This document shows, piece after piece, positions 19,045-28,002 of a stretch of DNA of 64,000 bases. The translations under genes and the position numbers were made by a program. The notes under the pieces are model-generated. The model saw nothing but the letters and a program-made list of their open reading frames with translations, ran no database searches and had not been told where the DNA came from. Every line of letters starts with the position of its first letter. Position 1 is the first letter of the stretch. The stretch comes from Sphingobacterium rhinopitheci (GTDB taxonomy: Bacteria > Bacteroidota > Bacteroidia > Sphingobacteriales > Sphingobacteriaceae). The DNA is taken from assembly GCF_022627575.1 (NCBI RefSeq), contig NZ_JADEYQ010000002.1, positions 62,001 through 126,000 on the forward strand, in the 5' to 3' direction.

Positions 19045-19758
19045 ATGAATAATTTATTAAACAATCTTTCACCGGTCGTAAAAAACATACTTATAATTTG
19101 TGTAATATGTTTTATAGGATCATCATTGGTCAAACCTGCTAACGATTGGTTAGGTGTTTATTACCCAGACTCTGAGTTTTTTCATATTTGGCAACCTATT
19201 ACCTATATGTTTATGCATGCAGATATAGGTCATATTTTCTTCAATATGTTTGCTTTGGTGATGTTCGGACCTATTATCGAACGTATGTTTGGTTCTAAAC
19301 GATTTTTAAATTATTATTTGATCTGCGCCCTAGGAGCATTAGTCCTACAATATGGGGTACAAGCCTTTGAAGTATATCAGATTGCAGGAACACCATTTGC
19401 GCGCGATTTGATCGCTATCAATCTTGTAGAGAATACAATACAAAGCAATCTTCAGCTTACAGGCGACCAATTGCAGACATTAGGGACTATTTATAGAATC
19501 CCTATGGTCGGTGCCTCCGGAGCTATTTTTGGTTTGTTATTAGCGTTTGCTTATTTTTTTCCAAATATGCCCTTGTATTTTATGTTTATCCCTGTGCCTA
19601 TCAAAGCAAAATATTTTGTAGGTGGTTATATCTTGATCGAAATTTACTTAGGCTTTAATAACAATGGTTCTTCAATTGCGCATTTGGCACACGTAGGAGG
19701 AGCATTATTTGGTTATTTATTAATAAAAGCATGGGGAATTAAGAAAGGTTATTATTAA
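19045..19758 (+). CDS. rhomboid-family intramembrane serine protease
   Basis: A 237-residue polytopic protease cutting transmembrane substrates within the bilayer. All rhomboid landmarks are present: the loop His/Asn motif MHADIGHIFFNMF (about 57-69), catalytic Ser158 in VGASGAIFG and catalytic His216 in HLAHVGGALFGY. It has about six helices with a longer loop around 105-150. Starts 13 bases after mutL and 12 bases before a degenerate paralogue. Confidence 0.92.
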   Translation: MNNLLNNLSPVVKNILIICVICFIGSSLVKPANDWLGVYYPDSEFFHIWQPITYMFMHADIGHIFFNMFALVMFGPIIERMFGSKRFLNYYLICALGALVLQYGVQAFEVYQIAGTPFARDLIAINLVENTIQSNLQLTGDQLQTLGTIYRIPMVGASGAIFGLLLAFAYFFPNMPLYFMFIPVPIKAKYFVGGYILIEIYLGFNNNGSSIAHLAHVGGALFGYLLIKAWGIKKGYY

Positions 19759-19770
19759 ATTTAATACTAT

Positions 19771-20625
19771 ATGAAAAATAGTACCTTCAACACATTCGTT
19801 CAAAAAACGTATAAATCGTCTTCGGCTATTACTATTATCATCGCGATAACAGTCTTACTATTTATAATAACTAATTTTTTGAGATTAGTTCAGACCGAAG
19901 GTACTTTTATTTCAGATTTACAGCTATTAACTAGCTTAAGCCTCCCTCCTTTATTTAGTAGTTTGATTAGTCAACCATGGTCCATTGTCAGTCATCCATT
20001 TATTTATACAGATTTCTTTCCCTTACTTTTTGACTGTTTGTGGCTATATTGGATAGGTAATATGTTTCTAAATTTACTCCAGCCAAAGTATTTTTTAGTT
20101 GCATTTTTTGGTGGTATATTAGTCGGGGCCATATCTTTTCTCTTGCTGAACAGCATTCCTTTCTTTGGCATCAACAGTATAGAGTGGACTTCTATTTCTT
20201 TCGGTATTGCTGCATTATTAGGAAGCCTTCTAATATTGTCCCCAAAGGCAGAATTAAGATTAATGATATTTGGTAATGTCAGCCTAAAGACGATTGCTTT
20301 TGTATACCTAGGTATAGAAATAATATTATTTATTAGCAAAAATCAATATGCCACAGCTTTATCTTTTGCCATAGCGACATGCTATGGTCTATTATTTATT
20401 AGATCAATGCACAATGGAAAGGATTGGACTACGATATTTAAGAAAAACAAAAAAAGGCATTTAAAGGTTGTATACGGATCGAACAAAAATTATAATATCC
20501 CAAAAAATGAACAGCCTGATCAAGAATTGATAGATCAAATACTAGATAAGATCTCTGAAAAAGGGTATGAAAACTTAACAAAACACGAAAAAGAAATACT
20601 TTTTAAAGCAAGTAAGAAAAACTGA
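19771..20625 (+). CDS. rhomboid-like protein, catalytically dead by sequence
   Basis: A 284-residue membrane protein with the rhomboid helix pattern, sitting next to an intact paralogue. Aligned with it, GASGA becomes SISFG (a Ser, 143, remains but the flanking glycines are lost), the catalytic His becomes Phe199, and the loop-1 HxxxN motif is replaced by DFFPLLFD. The C-terminal soluble tail, about 70 residues, ends DQILDKISEKGYENLTKHEK, resembling the small helical domain (DUF6576) found behind Bacteroidota rhomboids. It is therefore likely a pseudoprotease, perhaps a partner or regulator of the active enzyme. Confidence 0.8.
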   Translation: MKNSTFNTFVQKTYKSSSAITIIIAITVLLFIITNFLRLVQTEGTFISDLQLLTSLSLPPLFSSLISQPWSIVSHPFIYTDFFPLLFDCLWLYWIGNMFLNLLQPKYFLVAFFGGILVGAISFLLLNSIPFFGINSIEWTSISFGIAALLGSLLILSPKAELRLMIFGNVSLKTIAFVYLGIEIILFISKNQYATALSFAIATCYGLLFIRSMHNGKDWTTIFKKNKKRHLKVVYGSNKNYNIPKNEQPDQELIDQILDKISEKGYENLTKHEKEILFKASKKN

Positions 20626-20627
20626 TA

Positions 20628-21743
20628 ATGCAAAGAAGAACCATTCTAAAGGCTAAATTAGGCTATTTCAGTAAAGCAATTTTCACCGCTAATATATTTG
20701 CAGCATTAGCCTTGCTATTGAGTTATTCGGCTTCAATTATTGATCCGCAAAAATTTTGGCCAATAGCATTCTTTGGTTTAGCCTATCTTCCAATCTTACT
20801 TATCAATATCGGTTTTATCATTTATTGGTTTTTACGTAAAAGAAAATATGCCTTAATTAGTTTAATCACCATTCTATCTGGATGGAACTTGATGAGTAAA
20901 CATATCAATTTCAAAAATAATAAAGAGAAGATCGTTGTTAAATCAAACGCAAACCTACGCGTTATGAGTTTTAATGTACATATGTTTAAAAAGTACAATA
21001 ATGACAAAGACAATTTCAGAGAAGAGACACTAGAATTAGTAAAAGCATTAACACCAGATATCATTTGCTTTCAAGAATTTTATAGCCGCATCAAAGGAAC
21101 CAAACAATTTACAAAAACGCTGAAAAATGCAGGTGATTTTGAGGACTATTATTTCGAGCCTAGCACAAAAAATGACTATGAAGGCTATGGCCAAGCTATT
21201 TTTTCAAAAGATCCTATCATCAATTATGGGACGATCCATCATAATAGCTATGGTCTCAATAGAATTATTTATGCTGATATAAAACGTGAAGGAGATACCA
21301 TAAGGGTATATAATGTCCATCTTCGTTCATTTGCATTACAAGAAGAGGACAAAGAATTTGTCCAGAAAAGCACAACAAATCTACAATCTAGTGATGAAAA
21401 AAAAACAAAACGCGTAGGTCGTAAACTAAAACGTGCTTTCTCGAATAGAAGTGATCAAGCGAAATCATTACGAACACATATTGACGAGTGCCCTTATCCA
21501 TATATAATTATGGGCGACTTTAATGATACGCCCATGTCTTATAGCGTAAATTTAATTTCTGCAGGCATGAACAATGCTTTTTTAGAAAAAGGATTCGGCT
21601 GGGGCGTTACCCATTTTGGATTACTTCCGATATTCCAAATTGATTATATTTTTTGTACCAAAGAGATCAAAATAGATAATTATGGTATTATCAATGAGCG
21701 ATTATCAGACCACTACCCTATTTGGGCAGATTTAACCTATTAA
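20628..21743 (+). CDS. membrane-anchored endonuclease/exonuclease/phosphatase-family hydrolase
   Basis: A 371-residue protein: two or three N-terminal helices (about 12-85), then an EEP domain with all catalytic signatures in order: LRVMSFNVHMF, ICFQEF (metal Glu), VYNVHLRS, MGDFNDTP (Asp/Asn) and SDHYPIWADL (catalytic His with Asp). EEP enzymes cleave phosphodiesters in nucleic acids, phosphoinositides or sphingomyelin; the target here is unknown. The membrane anchor argues for an envelope substrate. Last gene of the mutL operon, 2 bases after the pseudo-rhomboid, and 1 base from the convergent S41 protease. Confidence 0.85.
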   Translation: MQRRTILKAKLGYFSKAIFTANIFAALALLLSYSASIIDPQKFWPIAFFGLAYLPILLINIGFIIYWFLRKRKYALISLITILSGWNLMSKHINFKNNKEKIVVKSNANLRVMSFNVHMFKKYNNDKDNFREETLELVKALTPDIICFQEFYSRIKGTKQFTKTLKNAGDFEDYYFEPSTKNDYEGYGQAIFSKDPIINYGTIHHNSYGLNRIIYADIKREGDTIRVYNVHLRSFALQEEDKEFVQKSTTNLQSSDEKKTKRVGRKLKRAFSNRSDQAKSLRTHIDECPYPYIIMGDFNDTPMSYSVNLISAGMNNAFLEKGFGWGVTHFGLLPIFQIDYIFCTKEIKIDNYGIINERLSDHYPIWADLTY

Positions 21744-21744
21744 T

Positions 21745-23355
21745 TTAAGAAGCTATATTCATCGGTTTCAAAACATCAATTGCTTTTTCTATGAATGGAT
21801 CAGTTCTATTTTTAACTTTAAAAAAAGCTTCTCTACCGAAGTAATAGCGAGCAACGATAGCTTCGATATCAGATTGAATTAACCCCAAAAGATCATTTTT
21901 CTTTTTCGCAGAAACTGCAATACCTCGTGTATTTAGATAAGATATAAAATCGTTGTATTCTTGTATAGGTAAATGATAACCTTGGATAAAATTCTCTACA
22001 CTATATGCCGGTGATTTTTTAGTGAATCGTTCATAAACAAATTCTTCTAAATAATTAGATCCTACAATCTCTTGATAAAGCATACTTAATGCATTAGAAT
22101 CAATCGGCACTATGTAGTCTGGCGTAATACCACCACCACTATATAATTCACGCCCTTCTAAGGTTTTAAATAATTGTCCTTGTACAAAAGCTGTATCCAA
22201 AACCCACAATCCACGATACATAGAAGCATAATCTATCATGTTGGACCAATTGGCTTTATATGCGCGCTGTATACTTCTTCCCAAGGGTGTATAATACTGC
22301 GCAATACTAAGGTTTATCCTTGAGCCATCGAGAAAATCAAATTGCTCCTGTACGATTCCTTTACCATACGATCTGCGTCCCACAATCGATGCTCGATCCC
22401 AATCTTGTACAGCACCGGCTACAACTTCAGATGCAGACGCTGTCCTTCCATTAATTAGAACCACCAATTTACCACTTGCATAATCACCATTGCCTTCAGA
22501 GAAGTATTCTCGCTTATCTTCATGCGCCCCTTTGGTAAAAACTAAGAGCTTTTTGTCGCTAAAAAATTCATTTGCTAAGCGAATAGCAATATGAAAATAT
22601 CCACCTGCATTATCTCTCAAATCTAAGATCAAATTTGTAGCACCCTGCTTTTTCAGCTCTATAAGAGATTGCTTAAAATCTTCAGCTGTCTTCAGGCCAA
22701 AACGTCTAATTTTTATATAGCCGACAGTAGGTTGCAAAATATATGCTACGTCAATAGCACTAACACTCACCTGGTCTCTTCTGAGTTTGAATGTTTTAAT
22801 TATATTATCTGTATTCCGCACAACAAACAAATCTACAGTTGATCCTTTTTTACCACGAATCAATTTTTCTACTGTTTGTAGGGGTGTATTTCTTCCTGAC
22901 ACCACCGTAGTATCAATTTTCAATATTTTATCTCCTACTTTAATGCCTACTTTTTCAGCAGGTCCATTTCGCATAAGCCCCACAACCATTAAAGTATCAT
23001 TCAAATTATAGTACTCTAAACCGATTCCTTCAAAAGTACCATCCAAGGCTTCAGATTGAGATTTTGAAGCATTAGGCAATAAATAACTTGAATAGGGATC
23101 CAAATGTGATACGATATGATTGATAGCCCCATTTTCGAGTGAATCAAGATTTAGGCTATCTACATAGTTATTAACGAGTAAATCGAGTACTTGTTGGACT
23201 TTATAAGAATTATCAGATAATCCAATAGGGATTAAAGAATTGCCGGGGCTACTACCTTGTTGATCAACATAATTTTGACCCAAAATCAACCCCAAAAGAA
23301 GTGTAGCCGCATAAGTTGCAGCAACAAAAATATTTCTTACTGTTCCTTTTTCCAT
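21745..23355 (-). CDS. S41-family C-terminal processing peptidase
   Basis: Periplasmic tail-specific protease of 536 residues. N-terminal signal or anchor (about 8-26), a helical region, a PDZ domain (about 107-190; EGIGLEYY, GPAEKVGIKVGDKIL), then the peptidase core with LILDLRDNAGGYF, the Ser of NGRTASASE (near 307-309) and Lys332 in RSYGKGIV, the Ser/Lys dyad of the CtpA/Prc class. A C-terminal helical extension of about 120 residues follows. Bacteroidota have several such proteases and the client is unknown. Confidence 0.92.
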   Translation of the reverse strand: MEKGTVRNIFVAATYAATLLLGLILGQNYVDQQGSSPGNSLIPIGLSDNSYKVQQVLDLLVNNYVDSLNLDSLENGAINHIVSHLDPYSSYLLPNASKSQSEALDGTFEGIGLEYYNLNDTLMVVGLMRNGPAEKVGIKVGDKILKIDTTVVSGRNTPLQTVEKLIRGKKGSTVDLFVVRNTDNIIKTFKLRRDQVSVSAIDVAYILQPTVGYIKIRRFGLKTAEDFKQSLIELKKQGATNLILDLRDNAGGYFHIAIRLANEFFSDKKLLVFTKGAHEDKREYFSEGNGDYASGKLVVLINGRTASASEVVAGAVQDWDRASIVGRRSYGKGIVQEQFDFLDGSRINLSIAQYYTPLGRSIQRAYKANWSNMIDYASMYRGLWVLDTAFVQGQLFKTLEGRELYSGGGITPDYIVPIDSNALSMLYQEIVGSNYLEEFVYERFTKKSPAYSVENFIQGYHLPIQEYNDFISYLNTRGIAVSAKKKNDLLGLIQSDIEAIVARYYFGREAFFKVKNRTDPFIEKAIDVLKPMNIAS

Positions 23356-23371
23356 GGATTTAATTACTACA

Positions 23372-23379
23372 CAAAAGTA
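23372..23379 (-). promoter_or_regulatory. -7 box of the S41 protease gene
   Basis: The minus strand reads TACTTTTG, a TAnnTTTG match, ending 16 bases upstream of the ATG at 23355. Confidence 0.5.
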
Positions 23380-23494
23380 AGCAGTAATTTTAACTTCTTA
23401 ATAATGAAATACAAATATTAACTAACAACAAAATAAGGTTTAATATGTTTAAATAATCAATAAATAATTGCTAATTTTTAAAAAATTACTGATA

Positions 23495-24064
23495 ATGCAC
23501 GCTATTGAACCTTTTTACAATTGGAGACATGACTACATTTCATCGGAAGATGAAAGATCGCCATTCTACGGAACTCAATATAATGAATTCGAGTTCGATA
23601 AACAAGTATATAACTATTTATTACACCCTCAATGGGATGACTTTGGCTCTCAAACGCTATATATAAAAGTCCTATATGCGGATTATGATTTAGGTTATGG
23701 GATTATAGAATTTATTGGCGAATGGAATGATGCTATCTACAATGATATCATGGCCTTGAAACGAGAAGTATTAGATGTAATGATCGATGAAGGAATAAAT
23801 CATTTTATCCTTATTGGCGAAAATGTTCTAAACTTTCACACTTCGGACGATTCCTATTACGAGGAATGGTTTCAAGAAGTAGAAGATGGATGGATCGCTG
23901 GTCTTCATTTTAGAGAACATGTAATCGAAGAATTTCAGCAACAGAACATAGATTACTATATTAACTTTGGAGGTTTGCTCAATGAGATTCCATGGCGTAC
24001 GCTAAAGCCTAAACAGTTATATCATCATGTAAATGAATATATCCAAAAAAGATTAGCCTTATAA
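23495..24064 (+). CDS. uncharacterised acidic cytosolic protein
   Basis: A 189-residue soluble protein, strongly acidic and rich in Tyr/Trp, with no membrane segment or signal. Start ATG at 23495 gives MHAIEPFYNW; a TTG nine codons upstream is possible but less likely. The sequence alternates strand-like stretches (TLYIKVLYADYDLGYGIIEF, INHFILIGENVLNF) and a long helix (YNDIMALKREVLDVMIDEG), a compact alpha/beta fold. I know no named family. It converges with a lipoprotein gene only 2 bases away. Confidence 0.7.
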   Translation: MHAIEPFYNWRHDYISSEDERSPFYGTQYNEFEFDKQVYNYLLHPQWDDFGSQTLYIKVLYADYDLGYGIIEFIGEWNDAIYNDIMALKREVLDVMIDEGINHFILIGENVLNFHTSDDSYYEEWFQEVEDGWIAGLHFREHVIEEFQQQNIDYYINFGGLLNEIPWRTLKPKQLYHHVNEYIQKRLAL

Positions 24065-24066
24065 TA

Positions 24067-24558
24067 TTATAAGTAATTATCAAAATCAGCCCGCCTATAA
24101 GCACCTGGTGAAGCGTGATCTCCTTCTTCAAATTCAAGGTTTACTACTTCGATAGAAGAAACTTCTGTTAACGAATACACCAACTCTGCCATAAAAGCGA
24201 AGGCGCCTGTAGTACCCATATGATGGGTCAAATAATTAGCGTCTTTTATAGTCAAGAAAATAGTGTCTTGGCCTATTCTCAAAAGATCTAGATGAATAGT
24301 ACCTTCGTAACGGTTATTAAAATCATTCAGTACGATTTCCGTAGTTAGCTGGCTAGGGATATGATTTTTTATCATGCTGTCATTATTAGCATCATACTCC
24401 CACAGCGGAACTTCTAAAGAATCTACATCATTAGTTGTCTGTAATAGAGAATCAGTCACTACCTCTTTTGTTGTTGATGGATCCTGAAAACAAGAATAAT
24501 TCAGACTTGCAATAAGCAAGCCTATTCCAAGATTAAAAAGATTAAATAGGACTCTCAT
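24067..24558 (-). CDS. small lipoprotein, unknown function
   Basis: A 163-residue exported protein. The ATG at 24558 gives MRVLFNLFNLGIGLLIASLNYSC, a normal lipoprotein signal with Cys23; a TTG 14 codons further upstream would bury it. The mature part begins with a Ser/Thr/Asp-rich linker, then a mixed domain with EGTIHLDLLRIGQDTIFLTI and ends EGDHASPGAYRRADFDNYL. No family recognised. Confidence 0.65.
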   Translation of the reverse strand: MRVLFNLFNLGIGLLIASLNYSCFQDPSTTKEVVTDSLLQTTNDVDSLEVPLWEYDANNDSMIKNHIPSQLTTEIVLNDFNNRYEGTIHLDLLRIGQDTIFLTIKDANYLTHHMGTTGAFAFMAELVYSLTEVSSIEVVNLEFEEGDHASPGAYRRADFDNYL

Positions 24559-24663
24559 AGTAGAAAAATTTAGGTTATCAAGTATTAATAAATATAACAA
24601 ACTTTTAACAATAAAGTTGTATAATGCTTCTTAATCTAAGTTCCTATTCTATTTATTATTCAG

Positions 24664-24671
24664 TAACTTTG
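24664..24671 (+). promoter_or_regulatory. -7 box of the fumC promoter
   Basis: TAACTTTG matches TAnnTTTG and ends 63 bases before the fumC ATG, giving a leader of about 55-60 bases. Confidence 0.5.
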
Positions 24672-24734
24672 TATAGGAGATCAAGTAGTGGAACACTTGA
24701 TTATTTAGATTTTTTTATTTTTCAATAAATATTT

Positions 24735-26132
24735 ATGTCATTCAGAATAGAAAAAGATACAATGGGTGAAGTTCAGGTACCAGCAGACAAATACTGGGGT
24801 GCACAAACAGAACGTTCACGTAACAACTTCAAAATTGGCCCTTCTGGTTCAATGCCAAAAGAAATCATCGAAGGTTTTGCCTATTTGAAAAAAGCTGCGG
24901 CTTATGCTAATCACGAGTTAGGCGTATTACCCGTAGAGAAACGTGATGCTATCGCTACTGTATGTGACGAGATATTAGCGGGTAAATTGGACGACCAATT
25001 TCCTTTAGTAATCTGGCAAACGGGTTCGGGTACGCAATCAAACATGAACGTAAACGAAGTAATTGCTAACCGTGCGCAAGTATTAGCAGGTGGCAAAATT
25101 GGTGAAGGTGAGCCCGTATTAAAAGCTAATGATGATGTCAATAAATCCCAATCATCAAATGATACCTACCCAACGGGTATGCATATCGCTGCTTTCAAAG
25201 CTGTCGTTGAAGTAACTATTCCTGGTGTTGAAAAATTACGCGATACATTGCAACGTAAATCTCAAGAATTTATGAATGTAGTAAAAATCGGTCGTACACA
25301 CTTAATGGATGCTACTCCATTGACATTAGGTCAAGAATTATCAGGTTATGTAGCACAATTAAACTATGGTATCAAAGCAATAAAAAACACATTAGCCCAC
25401 TTGTCAGAAGTAGCTTTAGGTGGTACTGCTGTAGGCACAGGTTTAAATACTCCAACAAACTACGATGTTACTGTTGCTAAATATATTGCTGAATTCACAG
25501 GTCATCCTTTTGTTACTGCCCCAAATAAATTCGAAGCATTAGCTGCTCACGATGCTATTGTTGAGTCACATGGCGCTTTGAAACAATTAGCGGTTTCGTT
25601 AAACAAAATAGCTAATGACATCCGTATGCTAGCTTCAGGTCCTCGTTCGGGTATTGGTGAAATCATCATCCCGGAGAATGAGCCAGGATCTTCAATCATG
25701 CCAGGTAAAGTTAATCCTACACAATGTGAAGCGTTAACAATGGTAGCTGCTCAAGTAATGGGTAATGATGTTGCTATCACTATCGGTGGTACACAAGGTC
25801 ATTACGAATTGAATGTATTCAAACCATTGATGGCTGCTAACTTCTTACAATCAGCACGTTTGATTGGTGATGCATGTATTTCTTTTGAGGAGCACTGTGC
25901 TATTGGTATCGAACCTAACTATGCACGCATCAAAGAATTAGTAGACAATTCATTAATGTTGGTAACTGCATTAAACACAAAAATTGGTTATTACAAAGCG
26001 GCTGAAATAGCACAAACAGCACATAAAAACAATTCTACGTTGAAAGAAACTGCTATAGCATTAGGATATGTAACAGCGGAAGAATTCGATGAATGGGTAA
26101 AACCTGAAGAAATGGTTGGAAGTTTAAAATAA
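24735..26132 (+). CDS. fumC: class II fumarate hydratase
   Basis: TCA-cycle enzyme converting fumarate to malate, 465 residues, the class II (iron-independent, tetrameric) type. Visible: [18 protein letters not shown] near the N-terminus, [20 protein letters not shown] and the superfamily signature [13 protein letters not shown] with the active-site Ser loop. Codon use looks more biased than in neighbours (repeated GGT, GCT), as expected for a well-expressed gene. A lipoprotein gene follows after 4 bases. Confidence 0.96.
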   Translation: MSFRIEKDTMGEVQVPADKYWGAQTERSRNNFKIGPSGSMPKEIIEGFAYLKKAAAYANHELGVLPVEKRDAIATVCDEILAGKLDDQFPLVIWQTGSGTQSNMNVNEVIANRAQVLAGGKIGEGEPVLKANDDVNKSQSSNDTYPTGMHIAAFKAVVEVTIPGVEKLRDTLQRKSQEFMNVVKIGRTHLMDATPLTLGQELSGYVAQLNYGIKAIKNTLAHLSEVALGGTAVGTGLNTPTNYDVTVAKYIAEFTGHPFVTAPNKFEALAAHDAIVESHGALKQLAVSLNKIANDIRMLASGPRSGIGEIIIPENEPGSSIMPGKVNPTQCEALTMVAAQVMGNDVAITIGGTQGHYELNVFKPLMAANFLQSARLIGDACISFEEHCAIGIEPNYARIKELVDNSLMLVTALNTKIGYYKAAEIAQTAHKNNSTLKETAIALGYVTAEEFDEWVKPEEMVGSLK

Positions 26133-26136
26133 GAGT

Positions 26137-26670
26137 TTGAGACAACTATTAAATATATCAAAATACTATAAAGCATACCTATTTTCACTAATAGGTATGC
26201 TTATAGCTTTATCGAGCTGCCAAAGGCATTCGGAAATGCAAACAGAAGGGGTGCCATTTCTTCAAGGCGTATGGGTTCAAGATAGCATTCCTTATCAAGA
26301 TCAAATGCTAAACTATACTTTACATCAATTCACCTTTAGATGTGACTCGGTGTATACCGTAATGGATATGCATGCAAAAACCAAAACAATGCCAGATAGT
26401 TGTTTTAAGAATGGCAATTGGAAAGAATACGCACAAGGTGTATATGTTCAACGTGGAGATTCGATCATTGTAGAAGGTCTTTATACGAAAGAAAATCAAA
26501 AGCAAAAAATTTCAGGCTGTTATAAAAGTGGTCAATATTTGCCGCGTTTCAAACTAAAATACCATTCTGCAGATTCAGTGGTCTTGGAAAGTCAATCAGA
26601 CTCGAAACCTATCATACTACGCAAAGTAAAAGATATTACGTGTGTTCCCAAGAAACGTTGGGAAATGTAG
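26137..26670 (+). CDS. small lipoprotein downstream of fumC, TTG start
   Basis: A 177-residue lipoprotein of unknown function. Starting at TTG 26137 gives a complete signal (MRQLLNISKYYKAYLFSLIG followed by MLIALSSC, lipobox Cys28). The first in-frame ATG (26197) would leave only seven residues before the Cys, too short, so the TTG is chosen. The mature domain starts GVPFLQGVWVQDSIPYQDQM and runs through short strands (QFTFRCDSVYTVMDM, GDSIIVEGLY), resembling small lipocalin-like lipoproteins. It sits 4 bases after fumC and before a terminator, so it is cotranscribed with an enzyme of central metabolism with no obvious link. Confidence 0.7.
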   Translation: MRQLLNISKYYKAYLFSLIGMLIALSSCQRHSEMQTEGVPFLQGVWVQDSIPYQDQMLNYTLHQFTFRCDSVYTVMDMHAKTKTMPDSCFKNGNWKEYAQGVYVQRGDSIIVEGLYTKENQKQKISGCYKSGQYLPRFKLKYHSADSVVLESQSDSKPIILRKVKDITCVPKKRWEM

Positions 26671-26676
26671 CATACT

Positions 26677-26705
26677 AGTCACAATCAAAATTGTGACTTT
26701 TTTTA
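26677..26705 (+). terminator. rho-independent terminator of the fumC operon
   Basis: Arms 26677-26685 and 26690-26698 are perfectly complementary around CAAA and followed by seven T. Confidence 0.85.
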
Positions 26706-26860
26706 TGCTTAAAAAAGTATCCAAAATAATAGTTGAATGGAACTTTAGTCACTACTATTAAATATAGTATGTATATACTACAAGTACTTTTAATCTAAGA
26801 CTATTTCGTACTTATATTCCCAAAGAAAATACCACGATAAATAAGATTTAGCCGTAAAAC

Positions 26861-26886
26861 TAAAAAAACCGCTAACGCGGTTCTTT
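26861..26886 (-). terminator. rho-independent terminator of the telA-xpaC pair
   Basis: AACCGC (26867-26872) pairs with GCGGTT (26877-26882); the A run at 26862-26868 is the T tract on the minus strand, just past the TelA stop. Confidence 0.75.
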
Positions 26887-26888
26887 TA

Positions 26889-27992
26889 TTAATTTATCAA
26901 TTTTGAATCAGCAGATGACTTCAAAAGATTCTGTTTCAATTCATTTTCAGTTTGTAACAGCTCTTGCTCTACTACTTTACGTTTTTCTCTACCATCCCGT
27001 TGGATTTGCAATACCTGCTCGATGGTCTGAATAATATCGACATTTGCTTTTTTTATTGTCTCAATATCAACAATTCCGCGCTCGGTTTCACGTGCTACAT
27101 TGATTGTTGACTCTTTTAGCATTTCTGAATTTCTACGTAACAATTCATTAGTGGCATCCGTTACTGCCTTTTGTGCTTCCAATGCGCGTTGTGCATTCGC
27201 GATACCCAATGTTAATACCATTTGATTTTTCCATAGTGGCAAGGTATTGACAATACTAGATTGGATTTTCTCCATCAAAGAGCTGCTATTACTTTGGATC
27301 ATACGGATCTGAGGCGCCGTTTGCAGTACAACCATTCGTGTAAGCTTTAAGTCGTGAATCTTACGCTCAAAACGCACGACATGTTGCTCCATATCCTTGT
27401 AGGTTTGAATCTTGTGTTGATCACCAGATTCTTCCGCTTCCTTACGCATTTGGGGCAATGTAACTGTAAGAACCTCTTGCAATTTTTCCTCCCCTGCCGC
27501 AATGTGAAGAGACAATTCTTTAAAATAATTTTGATTCTCTACGAATAGCTTATCAAAAATAGTCACATCCTTTAGCAACGTTTTATAATGACCCTCAAGC
27601 TTTAACTCTATCTGATGGATATTCTTTTCTACAGAAGCATACTCCGTACGCAATCGCTGTACTTTTTTCTTTAATGTATCAAAGAAAGGAATAAGAGGCT
27701 TTTTGTTAATATTTTCATCAAAAGAACGTATATCAGAACGTAGATTTAATAAAATCTCTTCGGCTCCTCCCATATCTTTAGTACGGACTTGCTTCAAAAT
27801 CTCATTAGAAAAATTGCTCACTTTGGTTTGACTAGCCACACCATATTGAATAATATCTGTTGTAGACGTCAAGTTGATATTATCTTTATATTGTTGTATT
27901 AAAGCTTTTTCTTCAGGTGTAAAATTCACTTGAATCTCTTGACTCTTGTCCTTTTCACTTCCTTCTGTCGTCGTAAGATCTATTGTAGACAT
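26889..27992 (-). CDS. TelA-family toxic-anion-resistance protein
   Basis: A 367-residue, mainly alpha-helical, soluble protein of the TelA/KlaA family, first linked to tellurite resistance and now seen more as an envelope-stress accessory. Family segments include KKKVQRLRTEYASVEKNIHQIE, the LTLGIANAQRALEAQKAVTDATNELLRRN stretch (about 256-284) and TERGIVDIETIKKANVDII. It is 10 bases downstream of an XpaC-like membrane protein, repeating the known xpaC-telA pairing of Firmicutes. The exact role is unknown. Confidence 0.87.
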   Translation of the reverse strand: MSTIDLTTTEGSEKDKSQEIQVNFTPEEKALIQQYKDNINLTSTTDIIQYGVASQTKVSNFSNEILKQVRTKDMGGAEEILLNLRSDIRSFDENINKKPLIPFFDTLKKKVQRLRTEYASVEKNIHQIELKLEGHYKTLLKDVTIFDKLFVENQNYFKELSLHIAAGEEKLQEVLTVTLPQMRKEAEESGDQHKIQTYKDMEQHVVRFERKIHDLKLTRMVVLQTAPQIRMIQSNSSSLMEKIQSSIVNTLPLWKNQMVLTLGIANAQRALEAQKAVTDATNELLRRNSEMLKESTINVARETERGIVDIETIKKANVDIIQTIEQVLQIQRDGREKRKVVEQELLQTENELKQNLLKSSADSKLIN

Positions 27993-28002
27993 ATTTTATC
28001 GT

